This document shows positions 33,937-47,087 of a stretch of 64,000 nucleotides of DNA, piece by piece. The translations under genes and the position numbers were made by a program. Positions within the stretch are counted from its first letter, which is position 1; every line of letters starts with the position of its first letter. Location: assembly GCA_020631735.1 (NCBI GenBank), contig CM036225.1:61723183-61787182 (forward strand), in the 5' to 3' direction. The notes beneath the pieces were generated by a model. It did not search any database, was not told the origin of the DNA, and saw only the letters and a list, made by a program, of their open reading frames with translations. This DNA is from Saccharum officinarum (lineage: Eukaryota; Streptophyta; Magnoliopsida; Poales; Poaceae).

Positions 33937-35050
33937 CCGAGATCACCAACTAGTACATCTCTATGTACCATGTATGCATCGCGAACGTTTATTACAGTCA
34001 AACATGTATATATAATAAATTAATAATAATAATAAATATAGTTGGTGCAGCTGTTGATACCTGCTCTTAATCAACTCATAAATCAAAATCATCATGCCAT
34101 CATGCAGTACATACTCTGATTACAAACACATGGTTATGGCTGTCTGCCAAGTTCTACCTACAGTGGCATTGTGGCAGGCTACACTGTTCGTTTATGCTGA
34201 AATTTGGCTCATGATGATGCTTGTGCTGAAATGTTGTGAGAAAAAAACACTGGTGCATGACTGAAAAGTAGCTCAAGCGAACGGGGTGAGCTAGCTCATA
34301 ACAGCATTTGTACAGAGCTATCACAGCTTACTGATGATGGATGTGGTCAGGTGCATATCTGAGGCAAGCAGTCTGAAACTGCAACAGAGATTACATTTGG
34401 AGTTAAGATGGCAATTTCTGAAACCAGTCAAATAATACTGCATTGCGTGTGCCACATAGCTCCACAAACCGATTGAAGGTAATTAGGCAAATGCTTTCCT
34501 ATGGTAGAGCCACTAGTAGTACCTAAATGATAGACAGCAGCCTAGCAATCATCAGAAGAGAAATTTGCTGTGACTACGAGGCCTGAAAATACGGAAGAAA
34601 AAGGATGGAATCAACAAATAAATTTTCCCATGGACAAATCGTGAAAATCAACCCTAAATGAGGGACGAGATTCAGGTAAGGAATCGATTACTAGTTGAAA
34701 CTGGACGATGAACACAGTACAAAGAGAAAGGAGAGGGAGCAAACCGACACGCGACACCTCACCCGAGCTCCCCCAGGAGAGCTCCAACATCGGATTCAGG
34801 GACGGGCGGACAGTGGCGTTCACCAAAAAATCCGCTACCAGCTCCAGCAAAATGCAAGATTAATGGGTAAGAGGAACAAGAGGATTCAGGGGTGAGGAGT
34901 GTTGGTGGGTCTGAGATTAGCTTGGATCCAACTCCTAAACAGAAGCAAGCCCAATTAGAACCTTTATGCCGCATGGAAATCAAGCTGGATCGAACGGCGA
35001 TCCTGTCGCCTGAATAAAACCAAAAACTCAGGTATCTAGCAGACAGTAGA
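33937..35050. other. 3' flank of the MIZ1-like gene and intergenic DNA
   Basis: An aataaa signal lies at 34014-34019. A small MITE related to the one at 1050 lies at 34186-34284. The rest (34300-35050) shows no supported gene. Confidence 0.45.
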
Positions 35051-35280
35051 ACTGAGCAAATATAAAGCGTCGATATTACATCAGGCTACTAAGTCAGCCA
35101 TCATGAGCATCTTACAAATACACAAAACGGTAGCGAATGATCATATGACGTTCACCCTAATACCTACATGACCCTAAGACCTACAACCCCCAAGCATAAA
35201 CAAATGTCACAAGCACCGAAATGATGTCAAAAGTTGACGCATGTCAAAAGCTGACGCGTCCGGTTAGCTGCTTCCAAGCA

Positions 35281-37920
35281 TTAGAGAGCGGCCAAAACAC
35301 TGTGAAACTCCAGTTTTGCAGTGCCATAGGCTTCCTTGAACTTGCTATGCTTTGACTTGAGTCTCAAGAGTTTTGTGCCTTTAGTTTCCATCTCCGCTGC
35401 AATCTTTTGGGTTTCCTGGCGAAGGGCCCCAAGTTTCTGCTCGAGCTCAGCTATAGAACTATCTTTTTCATCGAGCAGTGCACCCATTCGGGTTAATGAA
35501 GCTGTCTCCACCTCTATCTCTACATCCAGCTTGTCCATTTCTCCAAGACAAATAGTGTCTTGAGATTTGATTTTGACCAATTTGGTCAGGGTGCTATGCA
35601 AAGATTGGACACTAAATCCATGTCCCTCCAGATGACAGAGTGTACTAAACTTGTCCTCGAACCATTCCATGTTGTTGTCTATGCTTGCTTTCTTTATATT
35701 CCTCACTAAGTCGGGAAATACAGCCATCAGACCTAATGCCATTCCTTCACGCATTATTGGGGAAAATTCTCTTAGTGGAAGGAAATGCGGTCGTTGAGGA
35801 TGCGCACTAAACACATCCATTGCTTCAATTTGAGGCCACATAGCTGAGCTCTTGACAAACAGAGGCTTGCCATCAGCCAGTGGTGAGGGCAACAAGCTCT
35901 CAGAAGCTGAGCAGCCCCTCAATGGAGAACTGTCTATGGTGGATTGTGAGCTACTAGCATTCTGAAGACGATGTTGAAAGCCCGAGCTCTCATCCACTTT
36001 CCCGCCAGACTGCTGATCCACTTTCCCACCAGCCTGTTGATCCACTTTCCCACCAGCCTGTTGGACCCGATAATCAATAGACGGGATGACTGTTTCCATA
36101 ACACGGTTGCTTTTAGCTACTTGAGTAGTAGAATGATCTGTGCACACGTGATCATTTCTGTTCTGATCAGACAAAGGAGTGCCCATCACCATTGAGCTAT
36201 GTTCCAAATCTTCAGCTAATGTGCCATCTAGCTGCTTCAGATCTTTCCTTGACTTTTTGGTGGCCGATCCAGGATCAAAACTGTATTCATCACCATTGGA
36301 TGTCACATCGACAGGGGAGCTTGGATTTTCACAAGACATGGACAATGTCCTCAAGTTAACCAGTCTCTTAGAAACCACAATCCTCCTTCGGTTGCCACTG
36401 AAATTGTTTGGGGGCCTGAACAGATATTCATCAGCCGGCCTCAATGAAGAAAGAGACTGTGGTGAAGGCAACAAGCTCTCAGAAGCTGAGCAGCTCCTAA
36501 ATGGAGAACTGTCTATGGTGGATTTTGTGCTCCTAGCATTTTGAAGACGACGTAGAAAGCCCGAGCTCTCATCCACTTTCCCGCCAGCCTGTTGATCCAC
36601 TTTCCCACCAGCCTGTTGGACCCGATAATCAAGAGATGGGATGACTGTTTCCATAACACGGTTGCTTTTAGCTACTTGAGTAGCAGAATGATCTGTGCAC
36701 ACATGACCATTTCTGTTCTGATCAGACAAAGGAGTGCCCATCACCAAAGAGCAATGTGGGCTATGTTCCGAACCTTCAGCTAATATGCCATCCAGCTGCT
36801 TCAGATCTTTCTTTGACTTTTTGGTGGCCGGAGATTCAGGATCATGACTGTGTTGTTCATCACCATTGGATGTCACATCAACCGGTGGCCTTGGACTTTC
36901 TCCAGACACGGACAGTCTCCTCAAGTTAGATGGTCTCTTAGCACTAGCAGTCACAATCCTCCTTTCATTGCCGATCCAATCGTTCCAATTGTTTATGGGC
37001 TTAAGCAATTCCACCACCTTGGTCACCAGCCGATATTCCTTCTTGTTATCGACAATGACCTTATACTTCCACTTCCCCCTGATGACCCTGTCCACCTCTC
37101 CCAGCGACCACGCCCCTCTACAGTACGCCTCGACCTCATTGCCAGGCACCAGCTGCAACTCACTCCCGCTGTCCCTGCAGAAATGTTCTAAAGCCGGCCT
37201 GATGAACTGCCAATGGACGTACTCCGCGGCATTCCCCTCCCCGTAGTCCACGACGTAGCTGAGTTCGTCGACGACCCACGCCACAGTGGCAGGGTACCAG
37301 GAGTAGCCGTAGAAGTCCCGGTGCCTTCCCACCTCGACCTTTTCCCCGACCTTTTAGACCCGGAGCTTGAAGCTGGGGGCAGCCATCGCCGCCCGCGAGG
37401 GGACCCAGTGCCCGTCGACGTAGTCACGTCGGGGCCGGACGAGGTGGGGCGGGAACTCGATGGTCTCGCGGGTGATGGGGAAGCCGACGGTGACGGAGGC
37501 GGTGGCGGAGGCGCCGGGGCCAGGGTCGGGGGAGTCGAGGGTGGCCATGACGATGCCCGTCCACCAACCGTCGTAGTGGAACGCCTCTACGATGTCGTGG
37601 AGGTGGAACCGCGGCGGCGGGGACGACGACTCCGACGGGGGCGGCCGGGGGCGGACTTGGCTGGCCGGGAAAACCTCCGTGAGGGCGCTGCAGCCATCGT
37701 CGGCGACGAGGTGCGAGTATGTGGCGGTGTAGTCGCGGACGCGGCGGCCATTCGCGGAGTCGACAACCGTGGCCTCGTACCAAGAGCCGTGGAATCCTTC
37801 GCCATCGACGCGTACCTCGATGTCGGCGCCGCAGGGTAGTGGCAGGGGCGCGGGCGACGAGGCCGTGCTCCAGTGCTGGCCGGACCGGCGACGGCGACGG
37901 CCGCCGATGGTGGCGGCCAT
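35281..37920 (-). pseudogene. Agenet/Tudor-like and DUF724 domain protein, one in-frame premature stop
   Basis: A single long frame (880 codons from MAATIGGRRRRRS at 37920) encodes four Agenet-type repeats: GADIEVRVDGEGFHGSWYEA, FHLHDIVEAFHYDGWWTGIV, VGEKVEVGRHRDFYGYSWYP and VPGNEVEAYCRGAWSLGEVD. A serine-rich linker and a C-terminal DUF724 module follow (MWPQIEAMDVFSAHPQRPHF and FSPIMREGMALGLMAVFPDL) with a terminal coiled coil. Agenet proteins of this kind are thought to bind chromatin or RNA; the function here is inferred. The only break is a TAA at 37354-37356 between Agenet repeats 2 and 3, where a single base change from Tyr (TAC) would explain it. Translation from an internal ATG at 37332 would leave a 683-residue protein without the first two repeats. 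The linker contains a large internal duplication (see its own entry). Confidence 0.85.
35885..36970 (-). repeat. ~555-bp in-frame tandem duplication inside the DUF724 gene
   Basis: The segment from RRIVTASAKRPSNLRRLS to ASESLLPSP recurs as RRIVVSKRLVNLRTLSMS to ASESLLPSP. Identical landmarks (cccgataatc at 36066 and 36621) are 555 bp apart, that is 185 codons. Each unit also carries a 24-base minisatellite coding QQAGGKVD. The copy nearer the C-terminus has three units and the other has two. Confidence 0.85.
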
Positions 37921-40860
37921 TGGGGTTTCAATGCGTGAGTTGGGTGTGTAGAGTTGGACTGGTGGGCTGGTACCAAGCGCAAAGAGCTGCTGACAGTGAC
38001 GGCTAGTCCGCAAGTATATAATGGGCCCGATTAAGCTTACCGAACAGGCCGAAAATCGGGATGAAGCTTAGCCCGTTAACAAGTTGAGACCAGCCCAGTG
38101 GCTTATTCTTCCTCCCTGACTAATGCGGCTGCCAATTTTCCAATCATTTTTTTTTCTGTCTTGTCAAGTACTAGTACGATGTGTGTGCGTGTATATATCA
38201 GCTAATTATACACACTACTTGCTTTCATTATCACATGTGTGTGCTTGCCTATTAATTCATCACTATATGAGCAACCTATACGAATAATAAACACAATGAG
38301 TGAATTTATTCAACTAACATGGACCAAAGTCACCTCCATTGAGAGATAAGGCTAAACTAAGATTATGAAAAATTAATTCTAATATATCATATCTGAAAAT
38401 ATCTAATTTATATCCATATCTATATTATCTTATATTTTTAAACCCCCATTCCATCTCAACATACAAGTCATCACTTGTAAATCGAAACGCTCGAGTGCAA
38501 AGAGGCATGGCAGAGATTGAACATGAGAAGAATAGAACAAATTATTGAATTTTGCTTTCCATTGATTGATCTCTAGTACATGGCGAACAGTCACCTTGAT
38601 GTCCCTTCGGGATGTCGGTGTTACACGGATGAATAGTAACCACGGGATTAGATCTATGGTTAATACTAAGCCTATCCACTAATCCACTTGAAGATGGATC
38701 CCTGGGATGACATCGCCGGCTTGTGATTGGTTGATTTGGTTCTTAATGCCATCCACATAAATTCTCACTAACTATCAAAATCATCTCCCACTGATGCCAT
38801 GCCAGTCGACTGCTTTTAACCTATTAATGTAAGCCCTCCACATCACCTCCGCTAAGCACAATTACTATTTTCTCGCATTAACTATCCACATCATTTTTCA
38901 CTAATATCATGTTGGTTCACAAACTTTCAACCTATTAATTCAAGTCATCTGCATCACACTAAGTGCAATTATTGTTCTCAGTATATAAGAATATATATGA
39001 AGTATGCTTGTAGTATACCGTATACTCTAACATGACCAACTTTTTTTTTTGAAACAAGGGCTTTATTAACGACACTTCAGTTCCGGTGCATGATGAGGAC
39101 TTGCTAAAATTAAGGTGCTTGAATTTTATGTTTCCTTTCAGACGACGATTATTGTATATATTTTGTACTAAATTTGTAGATTTTGTTCATTGCAATTTCT
39201 ATAGCGCAATCTGCAATTTTCAGTACTAATAATAAAAAAATCCGTTAGACAAAACCACAAACTTAACAAATCTAATTTCTGTCGACACAAAGATAATTAA
39301 CAATTTACAATTATTTCTATAGGCAGACAAGGCCAAAAATTTAATACGTTATGACATAAAGGCAAATAACAAAACACAAAAGTAACGATTTATTTATACT
39401 AGTTGGTGGTATAAGAATGTTGCCTGAAATCATCTTAAAATTCAGGTTGGAGAAGTGAGCAATAATATATGAAATTTTTACTACAGTTCAATCATACAAT
39501 AATTAGCCCACCAAAAAAATTTCATCACAATTGGACCATAGAAAACTGCAGCTATGAATTATTACAATTAATCACAGAAAAGCATAGATCTAAAGCCACA
39601 GCAAAAACTTTGTACTAAGGCATGCCATATTATATGTTCACTGTGTAGATCTACTCATGTGGAGTCCAAAAAAATTAGATTTTTCATTTTATGATTTTCT
39701 ATGATTTGCTATGATTTTTTAAAGATTCAGCCGAAATAAATAAAAAAGAAAAAGACAAAATCAACTTCAAAATTGCTTATACTAGAGCCAGAGAGGTAAG
39801 ATAAACGGTTTTAAAAGTTGAGGGAGGTGTTTTGCCCGGTTTTGGAGTTTAAGAAGGAAAAGTGGACTTTCGCGAAAGTTGAGGGAGGTAAGAGCATCTC
39901 TAAGATATCTTTTTTTTTCTTCCTAAAAACATGTAGTTTTATAACTCTAAAAAGGTATTGGCAGGAAAAAAAAGAAGGCTATCTCCAATAGTTTATAATA
40001 ATCCACTCTTAAAACATAGAAGACAATTTTACATCAGGAATCATATACTATTTCTAAATTATCATAACCACTTTTATATATTATCTCTCATAAATTTGCA
40101 TCACGAACCATTTTTTACTTTTTATTCTTTCTCATACGCTTCCACCTTTAAATTGACCGATACACACGGGATCCGTGCGACCGCTACTATGCACAAAGTT
40201 ACGCGCAACGGGGGAGGATTTACCAAGTGCATAAATCTTATGAGTATAGATTAGGAGTTGTTGGAGGGGTGTTTTTTCTCATCTTGCTAAAACCAAGGAT
40301 CAGGAAGGGAATATATGGGAGATGCTCTAGCGTAGACTTTTTCTGTGAAGGAATGGCCGGAGGACTATAGGAAGAAGAAGAGGGCCGGGTCGGGCTTGCC
40401 AAGGGAACGCCGCTGGGGCAGGCCGTATGTATGAACTACCTGTTGTGAGGCCCACTCGACCTTCCGAGGTCCATGATTGGGTAACTTCTTTCAAGCAGTT
40501 TTTATCATTTTTCCTCAGCCAAACAGACAGTAGGTTCTGGTGAGAGCAAATTACTTCTCCATTTGCACTTAAAGCTACTCTACCAGAATCACTTCATCAG
40601 ATAATCAAGAATCTAAAGCTAAGAATAATCTATTGCCGATTCATATCCCACGGCCGTCTTGCATATAGTACCTTCGTCCTTAGTGGCGGAGCTGGATATA
40701 GGAAAAGAGGAATCCATATGACATCAAATGGAAGCACAGGGGATCAGATTGGTATTATGTTAGCACTTAAAACAATGAAGTACTCCTACTAAAGTAATAC
40801 CACTAGTGTTTAGTTTGGTGAGTTGTAACGCAAATGGGAAATCAAATTACAGGTTAATCA
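37921..40860. other. intergenic DNA left of the PPR block
   Basis: No gene was recognised. A poly-T run followed by 'gaaacaagggctttatta' at 39043-39066 resembles the 3' tail of a minus-strand LINE. The dispersed 'gcgaaagttgagggagg' phrase occurs near 39810-39890, as near 1700. The first ~120 bases are the promoter side of the DUF724 gene. Confidence 0.45.
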
Positions 40861-41147
40861 GAGGTGGGATGGATGATTGCGGCCTTCGCTTGCCGCAACC
40901 AGCCATGTGCAGCTCCTGCCACCATGATCTCCGCCAAGGAGCTTATGCGGCGACGGCACCGGCAATGGCACCGGCTTATCCAAGATGAACCAGGCTTTCC
41001 TGAGTCTATCCCGTCCATGCCTACGCCGTGATATGATTAATTTCACGACAAAACAAAATGGCGAATCAAACACCATCTTAAAACTCAGATATAATAATAA
41101 TCAATAAAACAGCGAACTATCGAGGGAAGGGGAGCTAACTATTATTA
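40861..41147 (-). repeat. 3' flank shared with other PPR units
   Basis: The 40870-41030 text is related to 61090-61260 (shared 'gatctccgcc' and 'cttatgcggcgacggcac' type words). The 41045-41135 text is related to 49985-50075 ('aaccaaacaccac..aaactcagat'). It therefore marks the downstream edge of a repeated PPR unit. Confidence 0.6.
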
Positions 41148-42629
41148 TTAATAACCTAATCTACTACTAGTAGGAGTAGTATATATGATCAGGCAACAGT
41201 GCTGAAACACCGTTTCACTGACAATCAGCTCAGCCGATAGTATCCTCACGAGGAGCTCCCGTTGCCTCTTCAGCTTTCTTTCTTCTCTCGCACGAGCCCT
41301 TGACAAAGCCTCGGTCATATCAGAGTTCATTGGCACAGCAACTTTCAGCAGATCAATGAAAGCTTCGACATCCTTGACCTCCCTTTCATCTCCAAGATAC
41401 TTAAGTATCATTTCAATCATCGAAGGCTCAGGGATCCAGCCAGAATTATGGGCGTACATATAGAGGGCATTTTTGGCCAGCTCATAAGCTCTCGCGACAT
41501 CACCTTTCTCCGTATAGCCAATTGCCACAATTGCCCAGCTGGTCGAAGGAGGCATCTTTCCCTTTATCAAGAAGCTGTCAAGCAGCGCCTCGGCCTTGTC
41601 CAGCAAGCCCTTTTGGCAGTACCCTGTGAGCATGACATTTGGGACTCGGAAGTCCAATACATTGTTGCTGGACTCCCACTCTTTTAGCAAGTCTTCAGCT
41701 TCCGAGATCTCATCAAGCTTCACTAGCACTGCAAGCATATTGATGTAGTCCATGTTAAAATACCTCTTACTGTTTGACATTTGCAGCACCCATAGCCTCT
41801 TGACCTCTGATTTGTCCCCAAGGTGGCCATACAGGAAAATCAAGTCTCTATAGGCATTCGAATCCTGTTTATCCATTTTTTCCTCTGCTTTCTGCAAGGC
41901 AGCGTATGCCTTCTCCCTTAGGTTACCCTTAATGTAGTGGCTTGCCACGGCAGCATAGGTACTCCTGTCAGCGACAATTTGAGGCTCACATTCCATCTCC
42001 TGGGTGTTCTCCAACCCAAAAAAGTCAGCTCTTGTGGCATAAGAATTTATGCATATTCTGTAGCTGAAATTATTGGGAACAATCCCATTGCTCTTCATTT
42101 CTGCCATCACCGAAGGGACCCTCTCATGCCGCCCTATGTTGGTATAGAGGCTCATGATGTCGTTGTAGGGGAGCGCGGAGAACACGAAACCCAGCTCTTT
42201 CATCTTCTGAAAATGGGCCAACGCTTTGTCAACCAAGGATTCTCGTGTGTAGCAGTTGAGAAGTGCACCAGAGGTTTTCTCTGTCTTATCTTTGTCAGAT
42301 AGGCTACTGAAGTACTGCTGCTCCAACTCCATGAATATGACCGATTAAACCCAGGTGAACAGCATGATCCTTTGGCAGAAATTTGACGTGACCCTTGAGA
42401 TTCATCCACTCAGAGACCTGTGCAAAGTGAAAAGATAATGATTAATGAGGGATGCCAAGAATTCGTACAAAACTGTGCATACAGCAAGTCTGCAACACCT
42501 TCCTAGTAATATATGCTTCTTGAGGACATGTATTAACTAATCATGTGCTATGACTATGAAGCAATGATGGCCAAGCTTTGTACTGAATCCTATATGTTGA
42601 CCAGCATTGTGGATACAGATAGGGGTCAG

Positions 42630-45082
42630 TGAAAGTGCATCTAGCCCTTTAGTAGGTTTTGGTGAATTGAATGACAATATAATTAAAGATCTAACAAGTT
42701 TGCTAAGTGTTAAACAGGAAGATTAAGTCTATTGCATATATTTGTGGATTGTATCTTAACAAGTATATCCAAGGTTCAGCAAGTAGGCAAACTTGATGGT
42801 ATTCCACATAGTGTTGAAATGAAACGCCGAATTGTGTATTGTTGTATTGGAAGATTATGGAAACAATCTAGTTCAAGCAAAAGACAACAACGCAAATGGA
42901 ATTAATGAAATGACTCCTATGTTGTGGGATATCATAGCATCATATGAAAGCAAGCATATTTGGCATATGACAAATGAGACACGAGTTGATAATTTTGGAT
43001 TGGTCTCTATAACGGCTTGCTTTGCATGAACAAGGAGAGCTGGACAGTGGACTAGCTTTGATCAAGGTTGAAGAATGAATCAAGAGTGCATAAGTGAGGA
43101 AATGTCAAGCAAAGGAGAAATGACAATGGAGACAATGTATAATGAATATGGGATGTTCTCTATATTGGTTTGCTTGTATGAATAAAGATTTAGGAAATCA
43201 CTTTGCATTGATTTGATCAAGCTAGAAGTATGAAGATAGAGATTATAGTAAGTGTTATGAGTGTCAAGCCAAAAATGAAATGGATATAAGGAATCGTGAA
43301 TTGGCTTGACAATATTGATGTTGATCCATATATGTCTTTATGTGAGTCAAACTAAAGCTTCATTGATATCAACATTCATATCTAGAAGATATTCAATTAA
43401 GGATCACAATATTGAAGAAATGGTTATTCAATGGATACTTAATGTGATGTGACTTAAGTATAGCTTGATAAGGTGAAGATAGCAAGAAAAGGGCTTCGAG
43501 GTACTAAGCGAAGGTGAAGGGCAAGCAACGGCTTGGGGACCGAGGTACCATGGCTAAGGTGAAGAAGAGAGTACTTGCATTGAGTCGAAGAACTAATCAA
43601 GCTTTGAGGAGTCATATTGTGTTAAGGATCAAATCATTAGTGGAAGTGACTTGAAGCTATTGAGGTGAACCGATATATGAGTTGAAATGGTTTAAGTCAC
43701 ATGCTCAAGGTATGTTTGCTCAAAGAGATGAGACAGTTGCAATTGGTTGCAACCTATTGTGAAATGATATTAAGAAGAAATGGCATATGAAGACATTGAA
43801 AACTCAAGTGGTTAAATTAGTTACATTCTCTTTATCTTGAGTATAGGTATGCCGTACTATCAAGGGGATGCAATACGAATCATAGACAAGTCTCAAGTGC
43901 TCAAACTAACCGAACTCAAGTGCTAACATGAGAGAAACACTTAGCACTGCACCTGCACTTGTTGATTTTGGGCTTGTTCTCTGCTGGGTTGGGTAGCCCT
44001 CGAAACAAGTTTTCCGGAATGTCCAAGATCACTGAAAACAGAGCTCGGAGTAAAAAGTTATGGTTTTTTCCGTGAGGTGACCTATGTTGTTTCTGGGAGA
44101 GCGGCAGTGCCGCCCCTGTACAGTCACAACGGCTAGTTTTCGAATCATAACGGCTAGTTTAAATGGGATGCACGGCCCCTGGTCCTGCTGCTGATGCTCC
44201 AGACCTTCCAAACCCTTTCCAAAGCCTTGTGTGAGCTCTCCCCAACCCTCTCTTTGTGAGAGTAAAGTGCTTAGTGCATGATTAAGTGTTGGGACTGTAT
44301 GATTAAGAGCTAGAGAGCAGATTAGAGCAATCCTAACCTTGAGCACTTGTCGGGCTTCGTCGATCTTCATTGCACATTTGTTACTCTTGGAGGAGGAGCC
44401 TCCTATACGGCTAGGCGTCGCCCGGCGAGTTCCCGTGCTTGTGGTGAGCAACGAAAAGTTTGTAATCATCTCTTGCAACTAGTGGAATCACCCCTCACTT
44501 CAAGAGTTCATTCTCTTGACTTGAGAACGAGGAAAAGAAGCCTTGGTGGCGAGCTCAATCCTTTTGTGGATACCTCAACAACGTAGACATAGGCAAGTCT
44601 TGGTGGCGAGCTGAACCACGGGATAAACAACTGTGTCACCGTGTGCTTCATTTACATTCTTACAAGTTCATATTGTTGTTTAGGTGATTTTAGGGTTTGT
44701 GATCAATCTACTTATTCACTGGTGATATATCCTGTTCAGCTTTCGATCTGTCATTTACATACTTGCAGAAAGGCTAGAAATTTATATGATCTAAGTTCTG
44801 CTGGTTAATATTTGAATTCAGTTTGAAATCCCTGCGTAGGCCGGCAGTGCCGCCCTATGTTCTAACAGAGTTTCGAGCTAAAATTTTGCAGGATCGTCAC
44901 TGGATATCCCTAGTACATCTTCACCAAGTTTGAGCTGTGTTGGACTCACGGTCGTAGGAAGGCAGTGCCACCATCAAAGGGAGGTAGTGCCGCCCTGAGT
45001 TTTAATTTCCTTTTGAGCTGAATTTTTGTAGGCCTATTCACCCCCCCCTCTAGGCCTCCTAGGCGACATCAAGGTCCTTTCA
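42630..45082 (+). mobile_element. solo LTR C (2453 bp) in the PPR copy 1 intron
   Basis: The ends are TGAAAGTGCA and GGTCCTTTCA, with the exact target duplication gtcag (42625-42629 and 45083-45087). The paralogous intron of copy 2 at about 51755-51765 (aaaggggtaagcacata) shows the uninterrupted site. Its ends are related to solo LTRs A and B, including the '..ttcacccccccctctag' 3' tail, but its middle differs. Confidence 0.9.
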
Positions 45083-45607
45083 GTCAGCACATAATAAGTA
45101 TTGCCTATGACTGAAAAGCAGGCCAAAATCTCTCTGGATTCCTGATTTCCTAGCGATAATTCAAGCTGCCCTCTTTGTATCAGTCCTCTCCATGTCGCTC
45201 AGAGAAGGAAAGAGTATTCACAAAAAAAAAATTATTTCACGTGATTAGCATGGCATCACAATGAGTTGCATATCTCTACAAGACGAAATCGGCTGGGATT
45301 CCTGGGCGGTGGATCGGGCCACATCGCCCGTTAGCCTGGTACCGTACGATCCGGTGAGCACACAATCTCGACCGTTCGAACAGGGCCATGGCGGTCTCTC
45401 ACCCGTTAAGCTTCGAACCCGCGTGATCGCAAATCGTTGTCAACCCACTCATCACCTTGCATGTCCCCTTCCTGCTGCGCCTCCCTGCGCCGGCCACGTC
45501 TCGCCCTTTTAACCCCGGCCATCATGCTCCGCCCTTTCCCCTCCTCTCGGATCTACCGCTCCTCTCTCCTCTAGGACCTCGCGCTCGCGGCCCAACTCAA
45601 CTCAAGA

Positions 45608-45952
45608 ATGTCCTACAACGCCGTGGTACCCGACCTCGATGACTCCACCGAATCCGCGGCTAGCCCTATGGGGCCTGGACACACCAGAGTCCACCACAAT
45701 GCGAAGAAGGCATGGAGGACGAGCGCTCACTTGGGGCCAACGCTAAGCGTGCGGCGACGCAAAGCAGTGGGCCAAGCAAATGGGTCTATGGAGAAGGCGA
45801 TGTGCCGGCACGTCGTGGTGCCCGAGCTCATATTCCACGCTTGCGGCCCCGATGATGCCACCTGCCTAGCTCTGGGGCAGCGCTGCAGCTCTAGGTGCGT
45901 GTGCAGGGCTCGCCAGAGCTTCAACGAGGGAGCTGCTTGGGGATCCCTGTAG
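45608..45952 (+). other. GC-rich ORF-like segment in the Helitron
   Basis: An open frame of 114 codons starts MSYNAVVPDLDDSTESAA and follows CT-rich, leader-like text at 45480-45600. It looks like a captured gene 5' end rather than a gene in its own right. I do not recognise the protein. A stop at 45950 ends it before any domain. Confidence 0.35.
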
Positions 45953-46784
45953 CCTGCAGACAAGAAGATGAGTGGAAGGTGCGTCCCTTAGGCCTCTCTC
46001 GAACACTTTTCATCCCTGCGTGTAGGTTTCATTAGTATAGTAAAAGTTGTGTAGCCATATGTACACACAATACACAACTCTTGAAATTGTTTCTGTTCAG
46101 AAAATTGGAAATGCATTAACTTGTATGTTTACTGTTTGGAGAATTCATATTAAATGATGTGGTCCATTTCATTTGTTTCCAGTGCATGCAAGAAAACTGA
46201 GTACTTATGACTTTCTCCCTGTTTGGAATGGACAAATGGCAATTCCTTTATAGATCTCATTCTGGTTGAGCTAATGCATATTTTTCAAGCCATGTGTTTC
46301 TTCCTTATATATGTACTTCTCCTCAGGACAATGTCATCAGTAGAAGTCATGCAAAAACTGGCAAGAACTTTATGGTGATTCTCCACTACCTTGACACCTT
46401 GTTGGTTCAATGTCATCAGGTTGCACTTCTTCAATTCTGCTCCACATTCAGTTGCCACATGGATCTAAATAAAATTTCTATTTCTACCCTTTTTTACCAT
46501 CTAACGCTTGGTGTAATTGAATGTCTGGATTTACTGCAGCATCTAACTGTTTGGTTGTTTTTATATTTCCATCTTACAGTAGGCATAGGTAAGTACCATG
46601 CTGCAATATCATGTTCTCAAAGAACAATAGAGCATACAGCTCCTATTTAGAGTCAAATTCCTATTTTTAGGTTCTTATATCATCTATTTAATTTGCCCCT
46701 TCACTCTTGGACAAAGGCATCAGAAGGTCCTAACAGAGAAAAATAATTAAGCCTGATAATTAGTACTAATTTAAATAACTTGGT

Positions 46785-47087
46785 ATGCCAATTTTGTTGT
46801 TACAGTGCCTAAGTTGTGCCTGTTGGCACCGAGTGTTCTTGGAAATCATTCTGGGTGATGCTGCCGGGACTAAAGTATACCCTCCCCCCCCCACCCACCC
46901 ACCCACACAACTAACAGCGCCATTGGGTGCTAACTATATGTTAATTGATATTCCTGTCAACAATTGCCTCAACAACAACATATCCAGAATCTATGCGCTC
47001 AAACAATTCAACTTTGCTTCTCTCCTTCACCTCTCTAGAGCCTATGGGAGCAACATTTCAGGTTACAAGAATGTCCAATTTGTTTAA
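46785..47087 (+). pseudogene. captured fragment of ADP-glucose pyrophosphorylase small subunit
   Basis: The frame reads EIILGDAAGTKVYP, then PLGANYMLIDIPVNNCLNNN, ISRIYALKQFN and LHLSRAYGSNISGYKN before a stop. The plant AGPase small subunit has the same order of motifs (GIILGGGAGT, PLGANYRLIDIPVSNC, SAYGSNI.GYKN-type text). AGPase makes ADP-glucose for starch. The Gly-rich nucleotide-binding loop is damaged (GDAAGT). A C-rich run (46883-46905) replaces part of the motif. The rest of the enzyme is absent. This is a typical Helitron-captured exon and not a working gene. Confidence 0.8.

Noticed and set aside
45261..45512. 83-codon ORF at the Helitron left end
   Set aside because: It crosses the Helitron boundary at 45272/45273 and has no domain, so it is a chance frame.
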